Positions 51,225 through 62,011 of a stretch of DNA of 64,000 nucleotides are shown one piece after another. How positions within the stretch are numbered: position 1 is the first letter of the stretch; every line of letters begins with the position of its first letter. The stretch spans positions 62,001-126,000 of the forward strand of contig NZ_JABWEB010000007.1 in the NCBI RefSeq assembly GCF_013369485.1, given 5' to 3'. A program made the translations under genes and the position numbers. Origin of the DNA: Massilia sp. BJB1822 (GTDB lineage: Bacteria; Pseudomonadota; Gammaproteobacteria; Burkholderiales; Burkholderiaceae_D). Below the pieces are notes generated by a model. It searched no databases. It saw only the letters and a program-made list of their open reading frames with translations, and was not told the origin of the DNA.

Positions 51225-53609
51225 ATGCCAACTATTAACGAGATTCTCAAGACCATGGACTACGGCCCAGCACCAGAAGGCACGAAAGAAGCGCAAGCCT
51301 GGCTGGAACAGCGTTCCCGCACATTCGGCCTGTTCATCGACAATACCTGGAGCGAGCCGGGCGAGCTGTTCGCCTCCACCAATCCGGCCGACGGCAAGCA
51401 GCTGGCCGAACTGACCCAGGCCACGAGCGACGACGTGGAACGCGCCGTGCAGGCCGCGCGCCGCGCCCAGCCGGGCTGGCAGGCGCTGGGCGGCCATGGC
51501 CGCGCGCGCGTGCTGTACGCCATCGCCCGCCTGATGCAGAAGCATGCGCGCCTGTTCGCCGTGCTGGAAACCCTGGACAACGGCAAGACCATCCGCGAAA
51601 CCCGCGACGCCGACCTGCCGCTGGTGGCGCGCCACTTCTACTACCACGCTGGCTGGGCACAGCTGCAGGACGAGGAATTCGCCGGCCACCGTCCGGTGGG
51701 TGTGGTGGGCCAGATCGTGCCGTGGAACTTCCCGCTGCTGATGCTGGCGTGGAAAATCGCTCCGGCCCTGGCCGCGGGCAATACCGTGATCTTTAAGCCA
51801 GCCGAATTCACTTCGCTGACCGCCATGCTGTTCGCCGAGATCTGCGTGCAGGCTGGCGTGCCGGCCGGCGTGGTCAACATCGTCACCGGCGATGGCCGCG
51901 TGGGCGAAGCCATCGTCAAGCATGAAGGCATCGACAAGCTGGCCTTCACCGGTTCCACCGAAGTGGGCCGCCTGATCCGCGAAGCCACCGCAGGCAGCGG
52001 CAAGAAGCTGTCGCTGGAACTGGGCGGCAAATCGCCCTTCATCGTCTTCGAAGACGCCGACCTGGACGCCGCCGTCGAAGGCCTGGTCGATTCGATCTGG
52101 TTCAACCAGGGTCAGGTCTGCTGCGCCGGCTCGCGCCTGCTGGTGCAGGAATCGGTGGAACAGCGCTTCCTCGCCAAGCTGCGTGCCCGCATGGACCATC
52201 TGCGTCTCGGCTCGCCGCTGGATAAATCGATGGACATCGGCGCCCTGGTCGATCCGGTCCAGCGCCAGCGCATCGCCGCCCTGGTGGACTCGGCGCGCGC
52301 CGAAGGCTGCACCGTGTACCAGCCTGCCGGTTGCGAAATCCCGGCCGACGGTTCCTGGTTCCCTCCGACGCTGATCACCGGTGCCGCAACCGCTGCCGCC
52401 GTGTCGCAAGCCGAAATCTTCGGACCCGTGCTGGTGGCGATGAGCTTCCGCACGCCGGCCGAAGCGGTGCAACTGGCGAACAACACCGTCTACGGCCTGG
52501 CTTCCTGCGTCTGGACCGAAAACATTTCGCTGGCGCTCGACGTGGCGCCGCAGATCAAGGCTGGCGTGGTGTGGATTAATACCGCCAACCAGTTCGACGC
52601 CGCTTGCGGCTTCGGCGGCTACCGCGAATCCGGCTACGGCCGCGAGGGCGGCCGCGAAGGCATGTACGAATATCTGGTGCCGGTGTCGGAAGATGCGCGT
52701 CCCGCCGCGCCGGTGGTGGAGAAGTCCAAAGCCAAGGCAGCTCCTGCAGCTTCCGCCGATCCATTTGCCATCGACCGTACCGCCAAGCTGTACATCGGCG
52801 GCAAGCAGGCCCGCCCTGACGGTGCCTACAGCCGCGCCGTGCATGGCGCCGACGGCAAGTTCATCGCCGAAGTGGGCGAGGGCAACCGCAAGGACATCCG
52901 CAACGCCGTGGAAGCCGCGCACAAGGCCGCCGGCTGGACCAAGGCCACCGCGCACAACCGCGCCCAGGTGCTGTACTACATCGCCGAAAACCTGGCTGCG
53001 CGCGGCGAGGAATTCGCGGCCCGCATCGGCGCCATGACCGGCGCCAAGAATCCCGAGAAGGAAGTGCAGGCTTCCATCGAGCGCCTGTTCTACTGGGCCG
53101 CATGGGCCGATAAATACGACGGTCTGGCGCACCAGCCGCCGATGCACGGCATTACCGTGGCCCTGAATGAAGCCATCGGTGTGATCGGCGTGGTCTGCCC
53201 GAACGAGAATCCGCTGCTCGGCCTGATCTCCCTGGTCGCTCCGGCCATCGCCGTGGGCAACCGCGTGGTGGTCGTGCCTTCGGAAGCGCACCCGCTGTCG
53301 GCCACCGATCTGTATCAGGTCTTCGATACGTCGGACCTGCCGGGCGGCGTGGTGAACATCGTCACCGGCAGCGCCGACGAGCTGGCGCGCACCCTGGCTT
53401 CGCACGCCGACGTGGATGCGGTATGGCGCCACGACGGCTCGGCCGAAGGCTGCGCCGAAGTGGAGCGCCTGTCGGCCGCTTCGCTGAAGCGCACCTGGAC
53501 CGGTGGCGCCAAAGGCCGCGACTGGTACAGCACCGCGCAAGCGGGGGGCCGTGCCGTGCTGGCGCATGCGTCGCAAGTGAAAAATATCTGGATCCCATAC
53601 GGCGTATAA
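51225..53609 (+). CDS. Double-domain aldehyde dehydrogenase (ALDH16-like)
   Basis: A 794-residue protein made of a complete ALDH domain (about 30-490) and a second, catalytically reduced ALDH domain (about 515-794), joined by a Lys/Ala linker near 500-515. The first domain keeps the cofactor motif IVPWNFPLLM, the general-base ELGGKSPFIV near 268, and the catalytic Cys in FNQGQVCCAGSR near 300. The second keeps VICPNENPLLGL-type cofactor contacts (here GVVCPNENPLLGLI) but stops before any catalytic Cys block. This layout is that of ALDH16, known from animals and some bacteria. Placed 15 bases after deoC, its likely substrate is the acetaldehyde made by DeoC, or a related aldehyde. Confidence 0.88.
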   Translation: MPTINEILKTMDYGPAPEGTKEAQAWLEQRSRTFGLFIDNTWSEPGELFASTNPADGKQLAELTQATSDDVERAVQAARRAQPGWQALGGHGRARVLYAIARLMQKHARLFAVLETLDNGKTIRETRDADLPLVARHFYYHAGWAQLQDEEFAGHRPVGVVGQIVPWNFPLLMLAWKIAPALAAGNTVIFKPAEFTSLTAMLFAEICVQAGVPAGVVNIVTGDGRVGEAIVKHEGIDKLAFTGSTEVGRLIREATAGSGKKLSLELGGKSPFIVFEDADLDAAVEGLVDSIWFNQGQVCCAGSRLLVQESVEQRFLAKLRARMDHLRLGSPLDKSMDIGALVDPVQRQRIAALVDSARAEGCTVYQPAGCEIPADGSWFPPTLITGAATAAAVSQAEIFGPVLVAMSFRTPAEAVQLANNTVYGLASCVWTENISLALDVAPQIKAGVVWINTANQFDAACGFGGYRESGYGREGGREGMYEYLVPVSEDARPAAPVVEKSKAKAAPAASADPFAIDRTAKLYIGGKQARPDGAYSRAVHGADGKFIAEVGEGNRKDIRNAVEAAHKAAGWTKATAHNRAQVLYYIAENLAARGEEFAARIGAMTGAKNPEKEVQASIERLFYWAAWADKYDGLAHQPPMHGITVALNEAIGVIGVVCPNENPLLGLISLVAPAIAVGNRVVVVPSEAHPLSATDLYQVFDTSDLPGGVVNIVTGSADELARTLASHADVDAVWRHDGSAEGCAEVERLSAASLKRTWTGGAKGRDWYSTAQAGGRAVLAHASQVKNIWIPYGV

Positions 53610-53634
53610 GTCTTAGCACAATCCGCTGATCCAA

Positions 53635-53667
53635 GGGGCCGCAGTCCGGGAAACCGGGCTGTGGCCC
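53635..53667 (+). other. Intergenic hairpin between the ALDH gene and deoA
   Basis: A stem of about 13 pairs with small mismatches: GGGGCCGCAG and CCGG pair with CCGG and CTGTGGCCC around a GAAA tetraloop. No T run follows, so it is more likely a stabilising or processing structure than a terminator. Confidence 0.5.
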
Positions 53668-53695
53668 AAGTACCTTTCAATACAAGAGAGTAAAT

Positions 53696-55018
53696 ATGTT
53701 TCTGACTCAGGAAATCATCCGCAAGAAGCGCGATGGCGGCGTAATGAGCGCCGAGGAGATTCAGTTTTTCGTGCGCGGCATCACCGATGGCAGCGTCAGC
53801 GAAGGCCAGATCGCCGCGCTGGCGATGGCGGTCTTCTTCAACGATATGAGCATGGATGAACGCGTGGCCTTCACCCTGGCCATGCGCGACTCCGGCGAAG
53901 TGCTGGACTGGAAATCGCTGAACCTGCCAGGCCCGGTGATGGACAAGCACTCCACCGGCGGCGTGGGCGACGTGGTGTCCCTGATGCTTGGCCCGATGAT
54001 CGCGGCCTGCGGCGGCTTCGTGCCGATGATCTCCGGCCGTGGCCTGGGCCACACCGGCGGCACCCTGGATAAATTCGATTCCATCCCCGGCTACTGCACC
54101 GTGCCGGACAACACCCTGTTCCGCAAAGTGGTGCAGGACGTGGGTGTGGCCATCATCGGCCAGACCGCTTCGCTGGCGCCGTCCGACAAGCGCTTCTACT
54201 CGATCCGCGACGTCACCGCGACGGTGGAATCGGTGGCCATGATCACCGGCTCCATCCTGTCGAAGAAACTGGCGGCCGGCCTGGACGTGCTGGCGATGGA
54301 CGTGAAAGCGGGCAGCGGCGCCTTCATGCCGACCTACGAAAAATCGGTGGAACTGGCGGAGAGCATCGTCAAGGTCGGCAATGGCGCCGGCACGCTGACT
54401 TCGGCCCTGCTGACCGATATGAACGAATCGCTGTCGCCATGGGCCGGCAATGCCGTCGAAGTGCGCGGCGCGATCGATTACCTGACCGGCAAATTCCGTC
54501 CGGCCCGCCTGCACGAAGTGACCATGGCCCTGTGCGCCGAAATGCTGGTGATGGGCAAGCTGGCTGCCAACGAAGCCGACGCCCGCGCCAAGCTGCAGGC
54601 AGCCCTCGATTCCGGCGCCGCCGCCGAGCGCTTCGCGCGCATGGTGACGGGCCTGGGCGGCCCGGCCGACCTGGTGGAAAACATGGACAAGCATCTGGAA
54701 AAAGCGCCGATTGTGCTGCCGGTGCCTGCGCCGCGCGCCGGCTTCGCCGCCAAGACCGACTGCCGTGGCCTGGGCCTGGCCGTGGTTGCGCTGGGCGGTG
54801 GCCGCCGCCGTCCGAGCGACGCCATCGACTTCGCCGTCGGCCTGACCGATCTGGTGGAACTGGGCCAGCCGCTGCAAGCCGGCCAGCCGATGGCCACCGT
54901 GCACGCCCGCACCCAGGCCGCCGCCGAACAGGCCGTGCGCGAAGTGCAGGCCGCGTATGAAATCGCCGACGCCGCGCCAGCCGCCAACCCTATCGTCTAC
55001 CGCACCATTCGTCCCTGA
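53696..55018 (+). CDS. deoA: Thymidine phosphorylase
   Basis: Phosphorolyses thymidine and deoxyuridine to base and deoxyribose 1-phosphate. The 440-residue dimeric-type enzyme has the diagnostic [20 protein letters not shown] near residue 83, [20 protein letters not shown] near 110, and the phosphate and sugar loops [16 protein letters not shown] near 180 with [11 protein letters not shown]. An alpha/beta C-terminal domain with [15 protein letters not shown] completes it. It lies within the operon between the ALDH gene and cdd, 8 bases from cdd. Confidence 0.96.
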   Translation: MFLTQEIIRKKRDGGVMSAEEIQFFVRGITDGSVSEGQIAALAMAVFFNDMSMDERVAFTLAMRDSGEVLDWKSLNLPGPVMDKHSTGGVGDVVSLMLGPMIAACGGFVPMISGRGLGHTGGTLDKFDSIPGYCTVPDNTLFRKVVQDVGVAIIGQTASLAPSDKRFYSIRDVTATVESVAMITGSILSKKLAAGLDVLAMDVKAGSGAFMPTYEKSVELAESIVKVGNGAGTLTSALLTDMNESLSPWAGNAVEVRGAIDYLTGKFRPARLHEVTMALCAEMLVMGKLAANEADARAKLQAALDSGAAAERFARMVTGLGGPADLVENMDKHLEKAPIVLPVPAPRAGFAAKTDCRGLGLAVVALGGGRRRPSDAIDFAVGLTDLVELGQPLQAGQPMATVHARTQAAAEQAVREVQAAYEIADAAPAANPIVYRTIRP

Positions 55019-55026
55019 GGCACAGC

Positions 55027-56645
<1,619 letters not shown>

Positions 56646-56649
56646 GCCT

Positions 56650-57078
56650 TTACTGCTTCCAGGGATCGTAGGTTCCGATACTCCACACATGGCCTTCGGG
56701 GTCGCGCAGGGTGAAGCCGCGGCCGCCGTAGTCCTCGTCTTTTAATTCCATCAGAATCGGCGCACCCGCTCTCAGGGCGCGTTCATAGACCTCGTCGGCA
56801 TTGTTGACCACCAGGTAGGCGCTCTGGGTGACGGCCATGCCGATCTCGCCGGGCTGCTTGATCAACTTGCCGTATTCGGTGTCGAAAATCGAGCCGAGCA
56901 TCACCATGCCATTGCCATAGGAAAGCTGGGCGTGGGCGATGGAGCCATCCTCGTTCGGCACGACCAGCGAGGCTTCAAAACCCAAGGTGCTGCATAGCCA
57001 GTCGATGGCGCCGGGCGCGTCGCGGTAGCGCATGCAGGGCAGGATGGTGGCGCGTGTTTCTTTCGGAATGTTCGACAT
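56650..57078 (-). CDS. VOC/glyoxalase-fold protein
   Basis: A 142-residue vicinal-oxygen-chelate protein of the PhnB-like bleomycin-resistance/glyoxalase class. It has two beta-alpha-beta-beta-beta modules: CMRYRDAPGAIDWLCSTLGF (about 16-35) and VNNADEVYERALRAGAPILM, then GGRGFTLRDPEGHVWSIGTYDP. The frame is open to 57186, but a GGGAGAG site before 57078 sets the start. It converges on the deaminase-like gene with only 4 bases between stops, and no terminator is seen. The substrate is not predictable from sequence. Confidence 0.85.
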   Translation of the reverse strand: MSNIPKETRATILPCMRYRDAPGAIDWLCSTLGFEASLVVPNEDGSIAHAQLSYGNGMVMLGSIFDTEYGKLIKQPGEIGMAVTQSAYLVVNNADEVYERALRAGAPILMELKDEDYGGRGFTLRDPEGHVWSIGTYDPWKQ

Positions 57079-57198
57079 GCTTCTCTCCCAGATCAATGTG
57101 TTTGGTGGCGGCATTGCGGGGGTATGGCGGCGGGGTTCAGGCAATATAGCCCAGCGAGGGAGAGGGGGCAAGCGGCGCGCACGCAACTCAGCAAAGCG

Positions 57199-57963
57199 CT
57201 ACATTTGCTGGAATAAATGGGTGTTGCCGCGGCTGACTTCGAGTTCTTCGGGGAAGTTCTTCACGCGCACCATCTGTCGCCCGCGCAAGTCCCGGGTGAC
57301 TTCGCTGATGGCGTCCACGCGCACCAGGGTGGAACGATGGATGCGCCAGAATTCATTCGGGTCGAGTTCCTCTTCCAGTTCTTTCAGCGTCTTGCGGATC
57401 AGGACTTCGCCTTGTGCCGTCTGCACCCGCGTGTATTTTTCATCGGCGCGGAAGAACAGGATTTCGCGCGTGCTGATCATACGCAGGCTATTGCCGACCT
57501 GGGCTTGAATCCAGTGCAGATACTCGGCCGGTTTCGCCGGCTGATTTTGCTGCAGCAGCTGGCTGAGCTGGCGCTCGATATTATCCGGCTGCTGTCCCAG
57601 CCTTGCCTGCAGGCGGGTGCAGGTGGTCTTCAGGCGCTCGCCGCCGGCCGGTTTCAGCAGGTAGTCGAGCGCGCCCTGTTCAAACGCTTTAATCGCGTAC
57701 TGGTCGTAAGCGGTGATGAAGACGATATGGCAGCGGTTGAACAGCATGCGTGCCGCTTCGATGCCGGACAGGCCGGGCATGCGAATATCGAGAAAGACGA
57801 TGTCGGGCTGATGCTGGCCCGCCAGCGCAATGGCTTCGATGCCGTTGGCCGCCTCGGCCACGATTTCCAGCTCGGGCCAGGCTTCGCGCAGGCGGCTGCG
57901 CAGCAGGTCGCGCATGGGTTCTTCATCGTCGGCGATCAGGGCGGTGGCGCGGGGATGGCTCAT
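57199..57963 (-). CDS. LytTR-family response regulator
   Basis: A 254-residue regulator. The receiver domain has ALIADDEEPMRDLL, the phosphorylated Asp in DIVFLDIRMPGLSG near residue 59, and a conserved Lys in YLLKPAGGERL. The LytTR DNA-binding domain follows (about 150-250: LRMISTREILFFRADEKYTR, FWRIHRSTLVRVDAI). Its start overlaps the stop of the histidine kinase gene by 4 bases, so the two are co-translated. The usual targets of this class are operons for membrane-related or cell-surface functions, but none is adjacent beyond the small membrane protein upstream. Confidence 0.93.
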   Translation of the reverse strand: MSHPRATALIADDEEPMRDLLRSRLREAWPELEIVAEAANGIEAIALAGQHQPDIVFLDIRMPGLSGIEAARMLFNRCHIVFITAYDQYAIKAFEQGALDYLLKPAGGERLKTTCTRLQARLGQQPDNIERQLSQLLQQNQPAKPAEYLHWIQAQVGNSLRMISTREILFFRADEKYTRVQTAQGEVLIRKTLKELEEELDPNEFWRIHRSTLVRVDAISEVTRDLRGRQMVRVKNFPEELEVSRGNTHLFQQM

Positions 57964-58865
57964 GGTTTGGACTCGGCAAAAATATCGGGGGCGAAGGGCA
58001 CGCGGATCGAGGCGCGGCAGCCGCCTTCGAGCGGGGTTTCGATCACCAGTTCGGCTCGGTTGCCGTACACCAGGCGCAGGCGTTCGCGCACATTGGTCAG
58101 GCCCAGGCCATCGGCCGCATGCAGATTGAAGCCGATGCCGTCATCCTGCACATCGACCTGCAGCATATTGCCGTTGACGCTGGCGCGGATATCGATGCGG
58201 CCGCCTTCGATCTTCGGCTCCAGCCCATGCTTGATCGAATTTTCGATCAGGATCTGCAGCATCATGGGCGGGAAGGTGGCGCTCTCCAGCTGGGGCGGCA
58301 CGTCGATGGACACCGCCAGCCGCGCCTTCATGCGCGCCTGCATGATGGCCAGGTAGGAGCGCGACAGCATGATCTGCTTTTGCAGCGTGCCGTTGCCCCG
58401 GGCCTTCATCTGCGGCAGGGTGGAGCGCAGGTATTCGATCAGGTGGGTATGGATTTTCGCGGCCTGCGGCGGATCGGTCTCGATCAATTGGCCGATCAGG
58501 GCCAAGGTATTGAACAGGAAATGCGGCTCGACCTGGGCTTGCAGCGCGGCCATCTGGGCTTCGACCAGACGCCGCTCCATGCTTTCCGTGCCGGCCTGGG
58601 CCGAGGCCGCGCGCGCCTCGATTTCCGCCTTGCGCTTGCCGCCCGCCAGCACCTTCAGTCCGCAGGAAATCAGCACGAAGGCGGCCGCCTGTTCCGGATG
58701 CAGCACCGGGGTGCACGCCAACAGAAAAGCCAGCACCCAGGTCACGACCAGCTGGCGCAGGGGAACCTGGGCCAGCCAGTCGAAGAAGTCCCACCAGAGG
58801 GTGCTGGCGGTTTCTCCGACTTCGCGGACGAAGCTGAGTGCTCCTTTGGCGCGCGACAGGGCCAT
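57960..58865 (-). CDS. LytS/YehU-type sensor histidine kinase
   Basis: A 301-residue kinase of the His_kinase (PF06580) type. Two hydrophobic helices (about 35-52 and 58-75) anchor it, with almost no periplasmic domain. The phospho-acceptor His lies in LQAQVEPHFLFNTLALIGQL near residue 117. The ATP lid motifs are MMLQILIENSIKHGLEPK near 200 and DDGIGF, then GLGLTNVRERL near 255. The signal may be sensed through the membrane or through the 93-residue membrane protein made by the preceding gene. GAGGGGAG precedes the start. Confidence 0.92.
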   Translation of the reverse strand: MALSRAKGALSFVREVGETASTLWWDFFDWLAQVPLRQLVVTWVLAFLLACTPVLHPEQAAAFVLISCGLKVLAGGKRKAEIEARAASAQAGTESMERRLVEAQMAALQAQVEPHFLFNTLALIGQLIETDPPQAAKIHTHLIEYLRSTLPQMKARGNGTLQKQIMLSRSYLAIMQARMKARLAVSIDVPPQLESATFPPMMLQILIENSIKHGLEPKIEGGRIDIRASVNGNMLQVDVQDDGIGFNLHAADGLGLTNVRERLRLVYGNRAELVIETPLEGGCRASIRVPFAPDIFAESKP

Positions 58866-58867
58866 GT

Positions 58868-59149
58868 TTAGTTGCTCCCCTCATGCGGCTGCTGCTGTTG
58901 GGGCTGGCGCGGGAAGTGGCGCGTCGGCGGCGGATTCTTCCCGACCAGCAGCTTGAGCAGCAAGAAGCAGGCGAACAGCATCAGGGCCAGCGGCAGAATG
59001 GTGATCAGCAGAGCCAGCACGACGCACATGCCCAGCAGGCTAGGCCAGGACATGCGCGCCAGCGCGCGCTGGCAGTGGCGGGCAAAGCCGCTGAAGGCAT
59101 CGCCGATCTCGCGCATGGATTCACCGAAGGTCTTGTTGATCGTTTTCAT
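58868..59149 (-). CDS. Small membrane protein linked to the LytS/LytR-type pair
   Basis: A 93-residue protein beginning MKTINKTFGESMREIGDAFS. It has a short amphipathic N-terminal part, one long or two short hydrophobic helices (LLGMCVVLALLITILPLALM and onward, about 42-70), and a C-terminal tail rich in Pro, Gln and His (RHFPRQPQQQQPHEGSN). The start at 59149 follows TGGAG. It is the first gene of a three-gene operon with the histidine kinase and the response regulator, so it may be a sensor accessory or the target of the system. I do not recognise its family. Confidence 0.65.
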   Translation of the reverse strand: MKTINKTFGESMREIGDAFSGFARHCQRALARMSWPSLLGMCVVLALLITILPLALMLFACFLLLKLLVGKNPPPTRHFPRQPQQQQPHEGSN

Positions 59150-59395
59150 AATGTGCTCCACAGAATGGTGATGGCGCCACTGTATCAAGCACCGTGCTGC
59201 ACCGGTATCGCCATCCGATGAATGGTGGCTTTTTGGGGATGACCGGTTGCGGCGGGCGATGAATGGGCCGTGAAGTCCACTGATTTGTTGTCCATGAGGC
59301 AATTATAGCCGGCTGTCATTGCCTATAAAGCGTTTCTGAAACATTGCCATAATCGCTCTATAATCATTCTATAGTCCTCTATAAATCGAGCGGCC

Positions 59396-60565
59396 GTGAA
59401 TCAAGCTGAAGAGGTTTTCCATCGTCCCGACCTGGCGCATAAACTCGTTGCCCAGGTGCTGAGGATTGGCCCGGGAAGCGCGGTTAGTTCAGGTGTCTTC
59501 CTGGCCGCGCCACGCCGAACGGGCAAGTCCACCTTTGTGTGCGAGGATCTTCGGCCGGCGTTCGAGGCTGAGGGAGCGTTCGTTGTCTACGTCGACCTGT
59601 GGGCAAATCCGACTGCTGAGCCGGGGAGCGCGATCGTGTCGGCGATCCGCAAGGCGCTGGCGGCCCAGGATGGTGTGATAACTCGTCTGGCCAAATCCAC
59701 CGGCATGAGCAAAATAGCCATCGGAGGCGGGGTTCTCCAATTCGATCTGGAAAAGGTTGGACTCGGCAAGGATGTGTCGCTGACGGATGCGCTGGTCGCG
59801 CTGTCGGATGAGATGAAGCAGATTATCGTGCTGGTCATCGATGAGGCCCAGCATGCGCTCACCACCGACCAGGGCATTGCGGCACTGTTTGCACTGAAAG
59901 CTGCACGCGATGAACTGAACAGCAGCAAGCACCATGGCTTGCGCGTGGTGTGTACCGGCTCGAACCGGGACAAGTTGGCGATGCTGCGCAGCAGTAAGGA
60001 CCAGGCCTTCTACTGCGCTCCCATGATGAATTTCCCTACCTTGCCGAAAGACTTTGCGGCGTGGTTCTGCGCCAAGGTAGCTCTTCCTTTTACTCTGGAT
60101 GCCGATTGCGTCTGGCAGCTATTTGGTGAGGCGGGATATCGTCCGGAATTGCTGAATGCGGCGGCGGATCAGCTGAGGTTTGAGTTCGATATCGATGCAG
60201 AGGAGGGTAAGAAGCGATTCGCGCAAGAGGTTCGCCAATTGACCGAGGAAATGAATCAGGTCCAGCGAAAAGCCATCCGCAGTTTGACGCCGATTCAGCA
60301 CGCCGTCTTGCGCGTCATGGCGGCGATGAAGCAGGACTACGCACCGTTTGAAGCCGGAACAGTCCAACGATACCGGAAAGCGGTGGAACTGGCCGGGATT
60401 CCATCGGACGACATCAAGGTTGATGTGCCTGGAATTCAGGCGGTCCTCCTGGCGCTGCAGGATAAGAAATTGATATGGCGCGCTGCCCGAGGCGTTTATG
60501 CAATCGAAGAGCAATCGGTGATCGACCTGCTCGCCGCCGACGGACTATTGAATGGATTAGCTTAA
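59396..60565 (+). CDS. P-loop ATPase with winged-helix C-terminus (AAA/STAND-like)
   Basis: A 389-residue ATPase that starts with GTG. Walker A is FLAAPRRTGKSTF near residue 36, and Walker B is IIVLVIDEAQHAL near 140; sensor-1-like residues are in VVCTGSNRDKLAM near 185. The last 100 residues form an apparent winged helix (SLTPIQHAVLRVMAAMKQDY, then VPGIQAVLLALQDKKLIWRA). The layout resembles archaeal-ATPase / ExeA / STAND proteins. No recognisable effector domain is fused. A TATAAT at 59359-59364 lies 31 bases before the GTG, with three TCTATA words around it, and no Shine-Dalgarno is seen. It is divergent from the LytS/LytR operon and starts a patch of accessory-looking genes. Confidence 0.6.
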   Translation: MNQAEEVFHRPDLAHKLVAQVLRIGPGSAVSSGVFLAAPRRTGKSTFVCEDLRPAFEAEGAFVVYVDLWANPTAEPGSAIVSAIRKALAAQDGVITRLAKSTGMSKIAIGGGVLQFDLEKVGLGKDVSLTDALVALSDEMKQIIVLVIDEAQHALTTDQGIAALFALKAARDELNSSKHHGLRVVCTGSNRDKLAMLRSSKDQAFYCAPMMNFPTLPKDFAAWFCAKVALPFTLDADCVWQLFGEAGYRPELLNAAADQLRFEFDIDAEEGKKRFAQEVRQLTEEMNQVQRKAIRSLTPIQHAVLRVMAAMKQDYAPFEAGTVQRYRKAVELAGIPSDDIKVDVPGIQAVLLALQDKKLIWRAARGVYAIEEQSVIDLLAADGLLNGLA

Positions 60566-60654
60566 GGGCGCTTATCATATTCGGACAGATTTAACTTGAT
60601 TTGAAAATTCGCAACCCCCAATTCGTCTCATTCCCAAGTTTCGCAAAATTTACG

Positions 60655-61020
60655 ATGATGGAAATACTCTTCAACGGCAGCACTGTCTCGCTTACGTCTC
60701 TTGAACAACTGAAGGAAGCATTGAACGGCTTTGATGCCGTGCCGGAATTTGAACTGTGGATAGCAATCGAGTCCGGTCCCATGCTGTGCATGCTGCGGAA
60801 CGCGCAGAATGCGTGGCTGATGTATCAGAAAAATGAAGACGACTCAGTTCGCTCAGTTGGCAAGTACCTGGGCGAGGAAGTGGGTAAATTCAGGCTGGCG
60901 AACGGGCAGGTGGACGAGTATCCATTGTCCTGGTGCATCGATGTGGAACAGTGCTACCAGGCTATTACGTACTTTTATGTGAATCTCGGAAAAGCTCCGG
61001 CCTGGCTTGACTGGGAGTGA
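60655..61020 (+). CDS. Imm1-like immunity protein (orphan)
   Basis: A 121-residue protein resembling the Imm1 family of polymorphic-toxin immunity proteins. The matching part is the C-terminal half: GQVDEYPLSWCIDVEQCYQA followed by ITYFYVNLGKAPAWLDWE, whose F-x5-G-x-x-P-x-W pattern ends Imm1 proteins. Two start codons, 60655 and 60658, are possible; the upstream TTG-initiated frame to 60601 has no ribosome binding site. No toxin gene (Rhs, CDI or T6SS effector) is near. Orphan immunity genes often accumulate at hypervariable sites. Identification is by eye only. Confidence 0.55.
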   Translation: MMEILFNGSTVSLTSLEQLKEALNGFDAVPEFELWIAIESGPMLCMLRNAQNAWLMYQKNEDDSVRSVGKYLGEEVGKFRLANGQVDEYPLSWCIDVEQCYQAITYFYVNLGKAPAWLDWE

Positions 61021-61140
61021 TCACAAGTTGGCGGTACCGTGAGTGGCAGTTTTTTTGCATGCCTGTCGAATTCAAGCATCGTCGCCCGTCGTGAGATTGA
61101 AGCACCCAGTTGCCCATCTCATCTTTCCCAAGGAGGCGTC

Positions 61141-61539
61141 ATGAACAAGCAAGTCATCTTTAACCTGGCGGTCAAGGATCTGGATAGATCCAAGGCCTTC
61201 TTTTCCGCTCTCGGTTTCAGCTTCAATCCGCAGTTCAGCAGTGAGAGTGCGGCGTTCATGAACATCGTCGACGACAGCATCAATGCCATGCTGATGACGG
61301 AAACCTTTTTCAAGTCCTTGATCGACAAGCCCCTGGCGCAAGCGAAGGAAGCCAACGAGGTCATCATCTGCCTGAGCTGCGAGAGCCGGGAAGAGGTCGA
61401 TAGCCTGATCGCCAAGGCCGTTGCCGCCGGCGGCCGCACGCCGCATCCGCCCGAGGACCACGGCTTTATGTACGACCAGGGCTTCGAGGATATCGATGGC
61501 CACCTTTGGAACCTGGTCTGGGTAGCCCCCCAGGCTTGA
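61141..61539 (+). CDS. VOC-superfamily protein (YetH/glyoxalase-like)
   Basis: A 132-residue vicinal-oxygen-chelate protein. The first module starts IFNLAVKDLDRSKAFFSALG with FNPQFSSESAAFMNIVDD, and the second ends MYDQGFEDIDGHLWNLVWV, where DIDGHLW supplies a probable metal-binding pattern. A perfect CAAGGAGG ribosome binding site fixes the start at 61141; the frame open from 61039 is ignored. It is unrelated to the other VOC gene at 56650. The substrate is unknown. Confidence 0.85.
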   Translation: MNKQVIFNLAVKDLDRSKAFFSALGFSFNPQFSSESAAFMNIVDDSINAMLMTETFFKSLIDKPLAQAKEANEVIICLSCESREEVDSLIAKAVAAGGRTPHPPEDHGFMYDQGFEDIDGHLWNLVWVAPQA

Positions 61540-61568
61540 TTCGAGAGCCGGCAACCTAGATTCCATTA

Positions 61569-61850
61569 ATGTTTAAAAGTGTCGGAATTATGGATGAAGT
61601 CATATTTGGAAGCTTGAGCTTTGAAGGACTCGAGATCATCTTGCGAGATGGTTTGTATTTTGTACGATACGATGCAGGCGCCCACCAAGTCGCTTGGCGC
61701 GAAGATGAAATTTCAGAACTAGAAGTCGCGGCTATTCGGCGCGGCAGAACGGCTGAACACGAAACGATTCTTGCGCTACAGCGAAGACTAATACGGGCGG
61801 GCATCAATCCATATGAACAAAATTGGTCGCCTGCGCGGCCTGGGGAGTAG
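61569..61850 (+). CDS. Hypothetical 93-residue protein
   Basis: A small soluble protein that I do not recognise. The centre reads GLYFVRYDAGAHQVAWREDE, and the end is ILALQRRLIRAGINPYEQNW with a short Pro/Gly tail. It has beta strands at the start and a helical C-terminal half. No signal peptide or membrane segment is seen. ATG codons at 61569 and 61590 are both possible. It lies 29 bases after the VOC gene and follows the Imm1-like gene two genes upstream, so it may be another small accessory or immunity-type gene. Base use looks less GC-rich than the surrounding core genes. Confidence 0.5.
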   Translation: MFKSVGIMDEVIFGSLSFEGLEIILRDGLYFVRYDAGAHQVAWREDEISELEVAAIRRGRTAEHETILALQRRLIRAGINPYEQNWSPARPGE

Positions 61851-62011
61851 GTTTGCAAATGCTTTAAACGGCGAGAGCGAGCTTTCCTTCTCGATAGACG
61901 ACATACGCCGAGTTAGACGCCATATTCCGGTGTTGGCTGCTTTATGGCCATTCTGGTAGATAGAAAGGCGTGAGGCCACACCTCGCGGCCTCGCTGGTCA
62001 GCCTTTCGTTT

